DNA of 64,000 nucleotides from Microbacterium sp. cf046 (GCF_900114345.1 NZ_FOZJ01000003.1:1116001-1180000); one strand, 5' to 3'. Numbered from the stretch's first letter, positions 43,978-53,461 are shown. Notes: generated by a model not told the origin, from the sequence alone. A program made the numbers and translations.

Positions 43978-43999
43978 TTATGCCGCTCGAGCGGCATAA
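43978..43999. promoter_or_regulatory. 22-bp palindrome (operator) at the LacI-1 start
   Basis: TTATGCCGCTC followed by its exact reverse complement, centred on CTCGAG. A second copy of the core, CCGCTCGAGCGG, is at 44016-44027. Both are between the stop of the upstream gene and the LacI-1 ATG, covering the probable translation or promoter region. Different in sequence from the GTTAGCGCTAAC operator. Confidence 0.8.
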
Positions 44000-44029
44000 C
44001 CTCCGCGAGGCCAGGCCGCTCGAGCGGGT

Positions 44030-44746
44030 TCAGCTCCGTCGGTACCGGAGCACTTCGGGGTGCTGATCGTATGGCCATTCGGCCCCCTCGACCATGTACT
44101 TGCGCGTCGTGTAGCTGCCATCCATTGTCGAGGCCAGCGAAGGCGGCCCATCGAATCCGATCACGCCCCAACCCACGCGATTCTCATTGCCGCCGTACAC
44201 CGGGTCGCCGTAGAACCCCTGTCGCGTGTTCAGGACGAGCAGGGGGAAGAACTCCAGAAAGTCCTCGTTGACCGGCTGATTGCCCGCCGGCGCGCCACCC
44301 AGCCCTGCCTCGTCCTTCTCGGCCACGAGGAAGGGGCGCGGACGCTCGACGCCTGAGAGATGCTCGAGCACGGCATCCTGCGCCTCAGGGTCGAGCTCGA
44401 CGAAGTCCACGCCCGCGCGTTCTTGAGCCAGCGCATCCATCTGAACGACGCCGTCGCGGTAGAACGCGCGGCGCTGCTCGATCCTCTCTGCCCACGCTTG
44501 CTCCTCATGACCCTCCATGCGGAGGAACCCGTGGCCGTCCGCCGCGGCGAAGATGAACTGCGTCCCCGCCAGCATCCGATCGATGAACCGCACCACTCGC
44601 GCCTCGCGCGCACCGGGGTGGTGATCGGTCGGGATGATGCGAGCGCTCGCCGCCTCGATCGTGTCCCACTCATGAGGCGTGAAGAACATCGGCCCTTCGA
44701 CGTCGCGCGTGGAAATCGGCACTGTGACCCACTCAGCCTGTCCCAT
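44030..44746 (-). CDS. Gluconate 2-dehydrogenase subunit 3-family protein
   Basis: 238 residues from the ATG at 44746, which follows AAGGAG. The family block FFTPHEWDTIEAASARIIPTD is diagnostic. Such proteins are the small partner of GMC-type sugar dehydrogenases and are needed for their maturation or export. It lies 32 bases after the GMC gene. No twin-arginine signal is seen, although most relatives carry one, so this complex may be cytoplasmic. Confidence 0.88.
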   Translation of the reverse strand: MGQAEWVTVPISTRDVEGPMFFTPHEWDTIEAASARIIPTDHHPGAREARVVRFIDRMLAGTQFIFAAADGHGFLRMEGHEEQAWAERIEQRRAFYRDGVVQMDALAQERAGVDFVELDPEAQDAVLEHLSGVERPRPFLVAEKDEAGLGGAPAGNQPVNEDFLEFFPLLVLNTRQGFYGDPVYGGNENRVGWGVIGFDGPPSLASTMDGSYTTRKYMVEGAEWPYDQHPEVLRYRRS

Positions 44747-44778
44747 TCTGATCTCTCCTTTGTGTCGCTGACCCGTGC

Positions 44779-46431
44779 TCAGTCGTCGGTCCAGCCGTGC
44801 CGGTCCACCTGGATGATCCGGTCCGAGCAGCGCCAGGCGTTGGCCATGATGGTGAGGGCGGGGTTGATGCCCGTCGCCGTGGGGAAGAAGCTCGCGTCGA
44901 AGACGTAGAGGTTCGGCACGTCGTGCGAGCGGCACCAACGGTCGACGACCGATGTGGCGGGATCATCGCCCATGCGCACCGTGCCGAGCTCGTGCGAAGT
45001 GTTGCCGGTGATTCGCTCCATGTTGACGGGGATGACCTTCTTCGCCCCTGCCGCCTCCAGGATCTCGCCGTTCTTGGCGACCTGCCACTTCTCGTGCGCA
45101 TAGTCGTTCGCGTGCGGCGTGTGGGTGATCCGGGCGACCGGCAGACCCCAGGCGTCCTTCACGTTCGGATCGAGATCCACCCTGTTCGACTCGACCGGAA
45201 GGTCATGCAGCAGGATGCCGATCTTCATACTGTGGTTGAAGAACTCACGATCGGCGTCCTTCGCCGACTGCCCCCACGTCGGACGCCCCGGGAAGCTCCA
45301 GTTGACGGGATGCCCGATCATGGACGGGAAGATCAGCGAGCCGAGGATGTGTCCACGATTCGTATCGGTCTCGTAGAAGTCGAATGAGCACAGGCTCATG
45401 TAGTGACCGGCCCATCCGTACAGCGGGTCGGTCACCTCGCGGTCGAAGAGTCCCACCGAGAACGAGTACTGGTGGAAGGTTGCGTTCTTCCCGACCATGC
45501 CGCTGCTGTTGCCGATCCCGTCGGGGAAGAGAGCCGACGTGGACATCAGCATCAGGCGGGGCGTCTCGATGCCGCCGCCGCACACGATGACGGCCTTCGC
45601 GTTCTGCACGAACTCGTCGCCGTCCTCGTCCTGATATCGGACACCGGTCGCCTTGCCGTCCTTGCCGACGAGGATCTCGCTGACGTAGCAGTCCGAGCGG
45701 AGATCGTAGAGACCCGTGGCGACGGCATCCGGGATGAAGGAGATGAGCGTCGAGGACTTGCCCGTCCCGGGATCCGGATACTGCTGCCAGAAGCCGTTCT
45801 CGCTGAACGGCTCGCGGCCGCGGTATGGCTCGGTCACCATGCCCTGCGGCATCGGGAACGTGCTGTGGCCCATCTTTGCCATCGCGGTGGCGAACGTACG
45901 GCCGATCTGGCTGAGGGGGGAGGGCTTGGTTGGGTACCCGCGGCTGCGCCATGCTTCCCACTTGTTCGCCCCGGCGAGTCCCGAGGTGCCGAACTCCCAC
46001 TCCACGCGGGTGTAATACGGCTCGAGCTCGGCGTAGGTGATGGGCCAGTCGACGATGCTGGCACCCGGAACGTCGCCGTGCAGGCTCCGGAGCTTGAAGT
46101 CGCTTTCGGCCATCCGGGGGACCATGCCGCCCCAATGCGTCGTTCCGCCGCCGACCACCTGCGGTGTGGCGGAGAAGTTCGTGATCACCGCTTCTTCGGA
46201 GTCGCTCGCGCGAAAGGTCCGCGGCTTGATCTTCGGGTCCTGCCAGATGAAGTTGCGATTGAGGAACTTCAGTTCATCTCCCGACGCATGAGCGGGCTTG
46301 AGCCACGGGCCCCGCTCAAGGCCGACCACTCGCAGTCCTGCCCCCGTCAACACCTTGGCGGCCGTCGCACCGCCTGCCCCGGCGCCGACGATGACCACGT
46401 CGACATCTTCGGGGTTGCGCTTGATTGTCAT
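44779..46431 (-). CDS. GMC-family FAD oxidoreductase (sugar 3-dehydrogenase-like)
   Basis: 550 residues from the ATG at 46431 (MTIKRNPEDVDVVIVGAGAG). The FAD-binding motif is VVIVGAGAGGATAAKVL, and the C-terminal active-site region has NTSHELGTVRMG and TGINPALTIMANAW, with the His and Asn of the family. With the subunit 3 partner it should oxidise a sugar or glycoside, likely at C3. Similar pairs start the keto-glycoside route for disaccharides and C-glycosides. The electron acceptor is not evident. Confidence 0.9.
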   Translation of the reverse strand: MTIKRNPEDVDVVIVGAGAGGATAAKVLTGAGLRVVGLERGPWLKPAHASGDELKFLNRNFIWQDPKIKPRTFRASDSEEAVITNFSATPQVVGGGTTHWGGMVPRMAESDFKLRSLHGDVPGASIVDWPITYAELEPYYTRVEWEFGTSGLAGANKWEAWRSRGYPTKPSPLSQIGRTFATAMAKMGHSTFPMPQGMVTEPYRGREPFSENGFWQQYPDPGTGKSSTLISFIPDAVATGLYDLRSDCYVSEILVGKDGKATGVRYQDEDGDEFVQNAKAVIVCGGGIETPRLMLMSTSALFPDGIGNSSGMVGKNATFHQYSFSVGLFDREVTDPLYGWAGHYMSLCSFDFYETDTNRGHILGSLIFPSMIGHPVNWSFPGRPTWGQSAKDADREFFNHSMKIGILLHDLPVESNRVDLDPNVKDAWGLPVARITHTPHANDYAHEKWQVAKNGEILEAAGAKKVIPVNMERITGNTSHELGTVRMGDDPATSVVDRWCRSHDVPNLYVFDASFFPTATGINPALTIMANAWRCSDRIIQVDRHGWTDD

Positions 46432-46453
46432 TTCGATTCCTTCCGTGAAGCGA

Positions 46454-47401
46454 TCAGGCGGCTGTCTGGTGACCATGTCGGCCGATTGCGGCGAGGGGGA
46501 GCAGGTCCGCCCACAGTTCGTCCGGAATGAGATGGTCGAGAAGCCCGACCGTCTGATCGACCCGGTCGGGCCGGGACATGCCGACGATCGTCGATGCGAC
46601 GCGCGGATCGCGGGTGGAGAACTGAAGTGCGGCCGCGGCGAGCGGGACGCCATGTCGTTCGCACAGCGCTTCCATCGCGAGAGCGCGCGTCACCGTCGCG
46701 TCCGACACGGGCGCGTAGCAGTATGTCGGGACGGCGCGGGCTCCGCGCACCAGCATTCCGCCGCCGAACGGGGCGGCGTTGACGAACGCGACGCCGCGAC
46801 GCTGAGCATCCTCGAGGAGCGGCTCGGCGGTCTGGTCGATGAGGGTGTAGCGGTTGTGGCTGATCACCGCGTCGAACGCGTCGGTCGCGAGATACCGCAG
46901 CTCGAGGTCGATGGGTCCGCCGGCCACCCCGAGGTGCTTGATGACGCCCTGGTCGCGAAGTTCGATCAGGGCCTCCAGCGGACCACCACGCGCCACACCT
47001 TCCTCGAAGGTGATCTTCTCCGGGTCGTGGAGATAGACGAGCTGGAGGGTGTCGAGACCCAGTCGGGTGAGGCTTTCCTCAACCGAGCGGCGAACGCGAT
47101 CGCCTGAGAAATCGGTCGACCCGGGCAGCGGGTCGACCTTCGTTGCGACGACGAACCCCTCGGGGATGCCGCCATGCTCGGCGATCGCGCGTCCGATTCG
47201 CTCCTCGCTGGCACCGCCGCCGTATTCGTTCGACGTGTCGATGAACGTAAATGGGCCTTCGAAAACCCGCCGGATCGCGGCGACTGCTGTCTCCTCATCC
47301 ACCTCGTAGCCGTATTGCGCGGGGAAGTTGCCGAGCGCGGAGGTTCCGACGCACACATCGGATACGGAGAGTCCAGTTCGGCCCAGTTCGCGGATGGTCA
47401 T
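46454..47401 (-). CDS. Aldo/keto reductase
   Basis: 315 residues. The AKR tetrad can be placed as Asp in FIDTSNEYGGG, Tyr in the same block, Lys in VVATKVDP and His in VYLHDPEKI. It reduces or oxidises sugar carbonyls with NADPH. Its ATG overlaps the end of LacI-2 by four bases, so the two are translationally coupled. It is followed by the GMC gene and is probably part of the same catabolic route. Confidence 0.9.
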   Translation of the reverse strand: MTIRELGRTGLSVSDVCVGTSALGNFPAQYGYEVDEETAVAAIRRVFEGPFTFIDTSNEYGGGASEERIGRAIAEHGGIPEGFVVATKVDPLPGSTDFSGDRVRRSVEESLTRLGLDTLQLVYLHDPEKITFEEGVARGGPLEALIELRDQGVIKHLGVAGGPIDLELRYLATDAFDAVISHNRYTLIDQTAEPLLEDAQRRGVAFVNAAPFGGGMLVRGARAVPTYCYAPVSDATVTRALAMEALCERHGVPLAAAALQFSTRDPRVASTIVGMSRPDRVDQTVGLLDHLIPDELWADLLPLAAIGRHGHQTAA

Positions 47402-48474
47402 GTTCGTGTCTTTCTGTTGGTGTTGTGGGACGTTGTCGAGGGCGGGGAGACGGCGGTGCTGCTTTCGCGGACGATGAGTTCAGGTGCGACCCGAAGGGGC
47501 GCCGCCGGGTCGGCCCCGCGCATGAGGTCGAGCACGTGATCGACCGCCCGGCGGCCGACATCGGCGAAGTCGAAGCGCACGGTGGTAAGGCTCGGGCGGA
47601 AGAACGCCGATTCCGGAACCCCGTCAAACCCCACGACGCTGACCTCTTGCGGAACGGCCCGTCCGGCATCCGTCATCGCCTTGATGACGCCGAGCGCCAT
47701 CTGGTCGTTCGCGGCGAATACCGCCGTCACGCGCGCGTCTCGTGCGAGCCGGAGACCCGCTTCATAGCCCGAAGGGGTGGTCCAGTCACCGTCGATGGCG
47801 GGGTGTGCGACGACCCCGTGCTCGGATAGCGCGCTGGACCAGCCGCGCAGTCGCGCGGTGGTGCCCAGCCAGCCTTCCGGCCCGCTCACGTGGTGGACCG
47901 TGGCGTGCCCCAAGCTCAACAGGTGGGATGTCGCAATCCGCGCGCCGGAGATCTCGTCGGTGACGACGCGGTGCTCTCCTTCGTCGGCCCCGGGCTGCCA
48001 GATCACCAGCGGCGCGCCTCCGGCATCCAATCCGTCGATCGCGGTCAGTGCCGCATCGATCGGCGCGAGGATGATGATGCCGTCCACCGAGTCGGCGACG
48101 AGGTGGTCGAGGGCCTTTCGCATGTTGACGCGGTCGACATCGACCAGACTTACCAGGCTGGTCGCGTAGCCGGCGGCGCGTGCCTCGTCGGCGATGCCCT
48201 TGAGGGCGAGCGACGGACCGTACTGAGCGAGGCCGTAGCTGACGACCCCGATGTTCATGCTGCGGCTCGTGGCGAGCGCGCGAGCCGCAGGGTTGCGCCG
48301 ATACCGGAGGCGCTCGATTGCGGCCTCGACGCGAGCGCGCATGTCGGGAGCGACGTTGCCCGTTCCGTTGATGACACGCGACACGGTCTGGTGGGATACC
48401 CCCGCGAGGACCGCGACGTCCACCATCCGCGGCCCCCGGCCGCTTCCATTGCTGTCTCGAGGCAAGACGAACAC
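47398..48474 (-). CDS. LacI-family transcriptional regulator 2
   Basis: 358 residues. The HTH is MVDVAVLAGVSHQTVSRVIN near residue 17, followed by the hinge RYRRNPAARALATSRS and a sugar-sensing domain. It is very similar in layout to LacI-1 (both have GPRMVDVA and RYRRNPAA), suggesting a paralogous pair in one cluster. It is downstream of the ABC transporter genes and coupled to the AKR gene. Confidence 0.9.
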   Translation of the reverse strand: MFVLPRDSNGSGRGPRMVDVAVLAGVSHQTVSRVINGTGNVAPDMRARVEAAIERLRYRRNPAARALATSRSMNIGVVSYGLAQYGPSLALKGIADEARAAGYATSLVSLVDVDRVNMRKALDHLVADSVDGIIILAPIDAALTAIDGLDAGGAPLVIWQPGADEGEHRVVTDEISGARIATSHLLSLGHATVHHVSGPEGWLGTTARLRGWSSALSEHGVVAHPAIDGDWTTPSGYEAGLRLARDARVTAVFAANDQMALGVIKAMTDAGRAVPQEVSVVGFDGVPESAFFRPSLTTVRFDFADVGRRAVDHVLDLMRGADPAAPLRVAPELIVRESSTAVSPPSTTSHNTNRKTRT

Positions 48475-48536
48475 CCCCTTTCCGGTGTCGATGATCGATC
48501 GTCGAGTGCGCCGACGGATGCCGGCTGAGGTGGGCG

Positions 48537-49607
48537 TCAGGTGGTGACCGGTCGCGCCCGGCCGAATCTCTTGGAGAAGAAGCCGGAGATGCGCTCCACC
48601 CCTCCTGCGCTGGAGAGGAATACCGCGATGACGATCACCGCGCCCTTGATGACCAACTGAGGTTCGGAGGAGATGCCGACCAGGTTCATGATGTTGATGA
48701 TCGTGGCCAAGACGAACACGCCGATCACGGAGCTAATTGGATCGCCCTTGCCACCCATCAGCGACGCGCCACCCACCACGACCGCGGCGATCGCGTCGAG
48801 TTCGTAGCCGACGCCGATGAGCGAGCTCCCCTGACGCAGCTGCGCAGCAGCGATGAGGCCGGCGAGACCGGCGAGGAATCCGGACATCGTGTACGTGATG
48901 ATGAGATTGCGCGCCACAGGCAGGCCCGACAGGCGCGCCGCCTCGGGGTTTCCGCCGATCGCGTACAGGGAGCGGCCGAACGTGGTGAACTTGGCGATCA
49001 GCGCGGCGACGATAGTGACGATGAGGAAGATCGCAACGGGGTTTCGTACGCCGAGGAACGTGCCGGTGGCGAATGTCTCGATGAATGCCTGGTCGGTGAT
49101 CTGGATCAGGCTCGTCGATTGGATGATGTAGCTGAATCCCTTGACCGCACTCAGCATCGCGAGGGTTGCGATGAACGGCGGGATGCGCAGCCCCACGACC
49201 AGAAGTCCGTTGATCAACCCGGCCAGCGCGCAGCAAAACAGCGTGAAGGCGACCGATAGACCAGCGGACATGCCTGTCTGAAGCGTGAGGGCGACGATGA
49301 CCGTGGACATCGCCAGGATTGACCCGACCGAGAGGTCGATTCCCCCTGTGAGGATCACGAAGAACTGGCCGATAGCGAGGACCGCGACGATGGAGGCGGC
49401 GGCGATGACATTCTCGGCATTGCGGATCGTGAGGAAGTCGCCGGAGACGTAGTAGCCGATGATGATGATGACGACGAGCACCAGGATCAGATAGCTCTTC
49501 GGCAGGATCCGCTTCCACAGCGTTTTCGCACCCTGCAGACGCGAGGGCTGTGTCGGAGCAGCCGGTGAGCTGTTCGTGGGCGGTGTCTGCACGGTGTTGT
49601 GTGACAT
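48537..49607 (-). CDS. ABC sugar transporter permease (RbsC type)
   Basis: 356 residues from the ATG at 49607 with GAAGGAAAG upstream. It has about ten hydrophobic spans and the permease signature ILTGGIDLSVGSILAM. This class carries ribose, xylose, galactose or inositol. It follows the ATPase gene by 37 bases. An in-frame start at 49694 would overlap the ATPase gene and is unlikely. Confidence 0.92.
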   Translation of the reverse strand: MSHNTVQTPPTNSSPAAPTQPSRLQGAKTLWKRILPKSYLILVLVVIIIIGYYVSGDFLTIRNAENVIAAASIVAVLAIGQFFVILTGGIDLSVGSILAMSTVIVALTLQTGMSAGLSVAFTLFCCALAGLINGLLVVGLRIPPFIATLAMLSAVKGFSYIIQSTSLIQITDQAFIETFATGTFLGVRNPVAIFLIVTIVAALIAKFTTFGRSLYAIGGNPEAARLSGLPVARNLIITYTMSGFLAGLAGLIAAAQLRQGSSLIGVGYELDAIAAVVVGGASLMGGKGDPISSVIGVFVLATIINIMNLVGISSEPQLVIKGAVIVIAVFLSSAGGVERISGFFSKRFGRARPVTT

Positions 49608-49644
49608 TTCTTTCCTTCTGGCAGTGGGTTGGTCTACGTGTCGA

Positions 49645-51216
49645 TCACGAGAACTTCTGGAGGATGGTTTGTCCGTGCGGGTCGATCTCGTCATGGTCGA
49701 GCTCGGCGATGACGCGCCCCCGGGCCATGACGAGGACGCGGTCGCACATCATCGCTTCGGTGATCTCCGAGCTCGCGATCACGACCGTCCCGCCTTCGCG
49801 GGCGAACTCGCGCAGCAGCTCGTACATGTCTTCCTTGGCGCCGACATCGACACCGCGGGTCGGCTCGTCGCACACGAGCACGCGAGAGTTACGCACCAGC
49901 CACCGCGCGAGGATCGCCTTCTGCTGCGTGCCGCCGCTGAGTGTCTTCATGGGCTGGTTCACGCTCGACACCTTCATGCCCAGGCGTGTGACGAGGTCGC
50001 TGGCAGCCTTGCGTTCGCGCCGCGCATCGATAACGCTGAGGCGGCTGAACATGGGCAGGCTGGCTAGAGTGATATTGCCGGCGACTCCCATGTCCGGGAT
50101 GAATCCGGCGCTCTTGCGGTCCTGGGGGAGAAGTCCAATTCCTCGGCGGATCGCATCCCTCGGGGCGGTGAATTCCACAGACTTGCCCTGCACGCTCATG
50201 GCGCCGGAAGTTCTTTTTCGCGCACCAGCGATGAGCCCGGCGAGTTCTGACTGCCCGCTGCCGATCAATCCGGCGATGCCGAGGACCTCGCCCTCCCGGA
50301 GGTCGAACGACACGTCCCTCACGCGTTCGTCTTCCGATAGATCTCGGACGGAGATCACGACCTTCTCTTTGGCGCCGCTTCCCAGGCGTGGCGATCGCTC
50401 GCCCCGCAATGCCGCATCGGCGATCGACCCCTCGAGGGAGCGTCCGACCATGGCCGTGACGACATCGGCGGGCTTGCTCTCGGCGGTGATTAGATCCGCG
50501 GATGTGACCCCGTCGCGCAGCACGGTGACGGCATCGCAGAGCGAGTAGAGCTCGTCCATGCGGTGGGAGATATAGAGCAGCGTGACGCCTTGCTGCGACA
50601 GCGAACGCAAAACCGTGAAGAGTTTGTCGACGTCTGGCAGGGGGAGCGTCGAAGTAGGCTCATCGAGCAAGAGAAGCCGCGCCTCCTTATGAATGGCCTT
50701 CGCTAGTTCCACCGCCTGCTGCTCGGCCGTGGAGAAGCTGCCGACGGGCCGGCGGACGTCGAGGTCGAAACCGACGCGGTCAAGAGCGGCTCGCGCCTCG
50801 GAGGCCATTCGATTCCAGTCCACGGCGACTCCCCCCGCTCTGGGCAGGCGGCCAAGGAAGATGTTCTCGGCCACCGAGAGGCTCGGAACCAGCGAGAGCT
50901 CCTGATAGATCGTGTGAATACCCGCCTGCTGGGCGTCGAGCGGGTGGCGGAAGCGCTGGAGCTCGCCGCCGAGGCGGATCGTGCCAGCATCGGGGGTCTC
51001 AGCACCGGAGAGGATCTTGACCAACGTCGACTTGCCGGCACCGTTCTGTCCGGCAAGCGCGTGGATACTGCCCCGTCGGACGGCGAAGCTCACGCCTTTC
51101 AGGGCCTGCACTCCGAGATATCCCTTAGTGATGCCGTCGAGTTCCAGTTCGAGCGGCGCGCCGGGGGTCGCTCGACCACCGGCGGCGGCCGGCCCCGTCA
51201 CTGAGCCTGCAGACAT
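49645..51216 (-). CDS. ABC sugar transporter ATP-binding protein (RbsA/MglA type, two domains)
   Basis: 523 residues. Domain one has Walker A GQNGAGKSTLVKI, Walker B LLLLDEPTSTL; domain two has a degenerate P-loop GLIGSGQSELAGLI, signature LSGGTQQKAIL and VLVCDEPTRGVD. This tandem form is typical of pentose/hexose importers, where only the first domain has a full P-loop. It is the second gene of the transporter operon, energising the permease next to it. Confidence 0.93.
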   Translation of the reverse strand: MSAGSVTGPAAAGGRATPGAPLELELDGITKGYLGVQALKGVSFAVRRGSIHALAGQNGAGKSTLVKILSGAETPDAGTIRLGGELQRFRHPLDAQQAGIHTIYQELSLVPSLSVAENIFLGRLPRAGGVAVDWNRMASEARAALDRVGFDLDVRRPVGSFSTAEQQAVELAKAIHKEARLLLLDEPTSTLPLPDVDKLFTVLRSLSQQGVTLLYISHRMDELYSLCDAVTVLRDGVTSADLITAESKPADVVTAMVGRSLEGSIADAALRGERSPRLGSGAKEKVVISVRDLSEDERVRDVSFDLREGEVLGIAGLIGSGQSELAGLIAGARKRTSGAMSVQGKSVEFTAPRDAIRRGIGLLPQDRKSAGFIPDMGVAGNITLASLPMFSRLSVIDARRERKAASDLVTRLGMKVSSVNQPMKTLSGGTQQKAILARWLVRNSRVLVCDEPTRGVDVGAKEDMYELLREFAREGGTVVIASSEITEAMMCDRVLVMARGRVIAELDHDEIDPHGQTILQKFS

Positions 51217-51298
51217 GAACGTCTTCTTTCTCGGGATCCTTGAGAGCGTGGGGGTCGAACCCGGTCGCCGCTCATTCAGCGACGACCGGGTTCAGCGA

Positions 51299-52378
51299 TC
51301 AATCCTGGGCGCGGACGTAGGTATCTTCGGCCACGTAGTAGTCGGCCGCGTTCTCGGGCGTGACCACCGTCGTGTCGATGAACAGGGTCTTGTCCGGGCA
51401 GGCCGACTGGTCGCCGTTGTAGGCCGCGAGGGCCATCTTCACGGCCGTGACGCCCTGGTCCCACGGCTGGTTCGACGCGGTCGCCTGCAGGGGACCCGTG
51501 GGGTCGTCCATCATCTCCTTCACGGAGACCATTCCGCCGTCATAGCTCGCGAGGATGACGCCGTCCCCCCAGAGTCCGGCCTGCTCGAGTCCCTGCACGA
51601 CGCCGCCGTTCATGACATCGCTCATGCTGTAGACGATCTTCAGGTCCGGGTTCGCGGTGGCCACGTCACGGATTGGCCCGAGAGCCTTATCGGGCTTCCA
51701 CTCGCCGAACTTCATGTCCAGCGCATTCGTCGTGATTCCGGTGTACCCCGACATCACCTTCTCGTAGCCCTCCATGAACCCGTTGAAACGCAGGTCGCTG
51801 AGGACGTCGCCGGGGAACCCGCCGATACCGACGAGCTTGATCTCACCGGTGTCGCCGAACTTCTCGATGGCCTTGTTCGCGGCGACCTCACCGGCCAGTG
51901 CACCCGTTGCCTCCTGGTCTTCCGCGACATAGCAGAACGTGTCGGGGACGAGCGTGGCGTCCAGGTTTGAGTTCACCGTGATCAGAGGGATGCCGGCGTC
52001 TTTCAGCGCCTGCACCGACGGCCCTACTCCGATCGGATCGTTGGCGTTCATGATCACGACGTCCACACCCTTCGTGATCAGGGTCTGAATGTCTGCGTTC
52101 TGCCGGACCGTATCGCCGTTGGCGTCGAGCAACTCGATTGTCGCGCCGATCTCATCAGCTTCCGACTGCCCGCCTTCGACCAGGGTCTTCCACCAGTCAC
52201 TGCCGCTGATGCCGCGCTGGCTCCAGCCGATGACCAGGCCATCACCTGACGCCTTATCAGCGTCGGAGGCCCCGGCATCTGCTGCGCGACAGCCCGAAAG
52301 CACGATCGCGGCCGTGGCGATTGCGGTCACCCCGAGCAGGATCCGGCGACTTCTCGAGCGCATGGTTGCTGTACTCAT
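51299..52378 (-). CDS. ABC sugar-binding lipoprotein (RbsB type)
   Basis: 359 residues from the ATG at 52378 with AAAGGAG upstream. The N-terminus RRILLGVTAIATAAIVLSGC ends in a lipobox, so the Cys is the lipidation site. The fold is a type I periplasmic-binding protein (VIGWSQRGISGSDWWKTLVE). It captures a sugar or polyol for the RbsA/RbsC-like pair. An operator-like sequence overlaps its promoter. The ligand cannot be told. Confidence 0.92.
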   Translation of the reverse strand: MSTATMRSRSRRILLGVTAIATAAIVLSGCRAADAGASDADKASGDGLVIGWSQRGISGSDWWKTLVEGGQSEADEIGATIELLDANGDTVRQNADIQTLITKGVDVVIMNANDPIGVGPSVQALKDAGIPLITVNSNLDATLVPDTFCYVAEDQEATGALAGEVAANKAIEKFGDTGEIKLVGIGGFPGDVLSDLRFNGFMEGYEKVMSGYTGITTNALDMKFGEWKPDKALGPIRDVATANPDLKIVYSMSDVMNGGVVQGLEQAGLWGDGVILASYDGGMVSVKEMMDDPTGPLQATASNQPWDQGVTAVKMALAAYNGDQSACPDKTLFIDTTVVTPENAADYYVAEDTYVRAQD

Positions 52379-52877
52379 CTCAACACTCCTTTGTGCAGTG
52401 TCCGCGATTGGCACCTGTTTCGGGTGGGCGTCCCCATCGCGGGCAACTGAGTTCGTTGTGGATGTCATGTTAGCGCACTATCAGAGGGACGCAATAGGGA
52501 ATTCGAAGGACCGTGAGGCGCTATGGATGCGAAAGCGGAGGCATCTTTGGCTTCAGAAACGCAGTCTGAACAGGAAATTTCAAACCTCCTCCTGAATAGA
52601 AGGAATGAGCCTGGGTTGACGAATATGGAGGGCTGGTTCTTGTCGCCGGTGTCAGATTCAGGGCTCCGAGTTACCGTTCACTGCCCGAACCCGGGTCCTG
52701 CCAACCTAGGTAGCAGTGCACAGGTATGCGGTGAGGGGATGCCCACATGACCCTCGGAACAGTGCGCTCGTCTTCGCACCTCAGCGGCGGCGGGTGAGCC
52801 TGGAGCCTCCTGTTGTCCAGCTGGTCGCCGACACGCGCAAGATCAGTCAGAGCACCGCGACCTGCCTCATGACCCGC
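52379..52877. promoter_or_regulatory. Promoter and operator of the ABC operon; decayed sequence beyond
   Basis: Minus-strand promoter: TTGCGT (52489-52494), 16-base spacer, TAACAT (52467-52472). GTTAGCGCACTAT at 52469-52481 overlaps the spacer and -10 box and shares GTTAGCGC with the palindrome at 42678-42695, so a LacI protein probably blocks this promoter. From about 52700 to 52877 there are fragments with HTH-like character (ISQSTATCLMTRGREAG) but no intact gene. Confidence 0.7.
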
Positions 52878-53130
52878 GGCCGTGAGGCAGGTCAGGCTGT
52901 GTCGGCTTGGGTCTGTGGTCAACGCCGGACCGCTCAAGCTCGTCTCCGAGGAGCTCGGTGTCAGCATCAGCACGGCGACGCGAATGATGAATCGCGCGCG
53001 CGTGGCCGGCCTTGTCGATGAGGAGGCCGGGCGTGAGGTCTATGTCCAGGCCCGGGAACAGCAGCTTCGCGAGCAGGCCACGGGACCCGTCGCCGGACCG
53101 GGGTCATCAGGTTCATCGGTCGGTCCCTGA
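52878..53130 (+). pseudogene. C-terminal fragment of the right-end HTH gene
   Basis: The frame VNAGPLKLVSEELGVSISTA then TRMMNRARVAGLVDEEAGRE is nearly the same as the last third of the HTH gene at 39353-39967. The N-terminal two thirds are absent, and a one-base insertion lies near 52886 at the edge of the match. It is a remnant left by duplication or recombination of the island end. Confidence 0.85.
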
Positions 53131-53461
53131 GCACCGACTCTCGACAATTCGTCCGCGCCGTACAGGCGCCCGCGCTGCTGCACCGCGTTATCGGGCATTT
53201 GCGCACTTCTGACGCCTCAGTCTCCACGCCTTGATCAATGTGCTCAGAATATGCGGCGTTCACGGATGCGGGCAAAAACGGGTCTCGAGAATGCCCGATC
53301 TAGCCCCGGAAACCCGCGGTTTTCTTGCCCGCAATTTGCCCGCATCCCATCTGCAGCTAGGTGTTTTTGCATGTTCCACGATGCGGTCCAACTCTCGAAA
53401 ACCCGCGTAATTCCGCGGAAGTTGGCGCTAGATGTAGCTATCGAAAAAGCGCCGATTCGGA
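53131..53461. repeat. Right-end repeat, copy 2 (non-coding part)
   Basis: Closely matches 39968-40297. It holds arm-type words TGCGGGCAAAAA (53267-53278), TTCTTGCCCGCA (53322-53333) and ATTTGCCCGCAT (53334-53345), then the CTCTCGAAAACCCGCGTAAT block and the outer att. No gene is seen. Confidence 0.85.

Larger units (their letters stand above)
40318..53461. mobile_element. Inner catabolic segment between two att copies
   Basis: About 13.1 kb between the degenerate inner att and the outer att. It carries a minus-strand sugar-uptake and oxidation cluster and ends with a truncated copy of the HTH gene and right-end arms. It has no integrase of its own, so it is an older or co-opted element that would move only with the whole island. 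Confidence 0.75.

Noticed and set aside
52716..53021. A 101-codon plus-strand frame before the truncated HTH gene
   Set aside because: Only a short HTH-like stretch is recognisable and the rest reads the repeat in a wrong frame; treated as decayed sequence.
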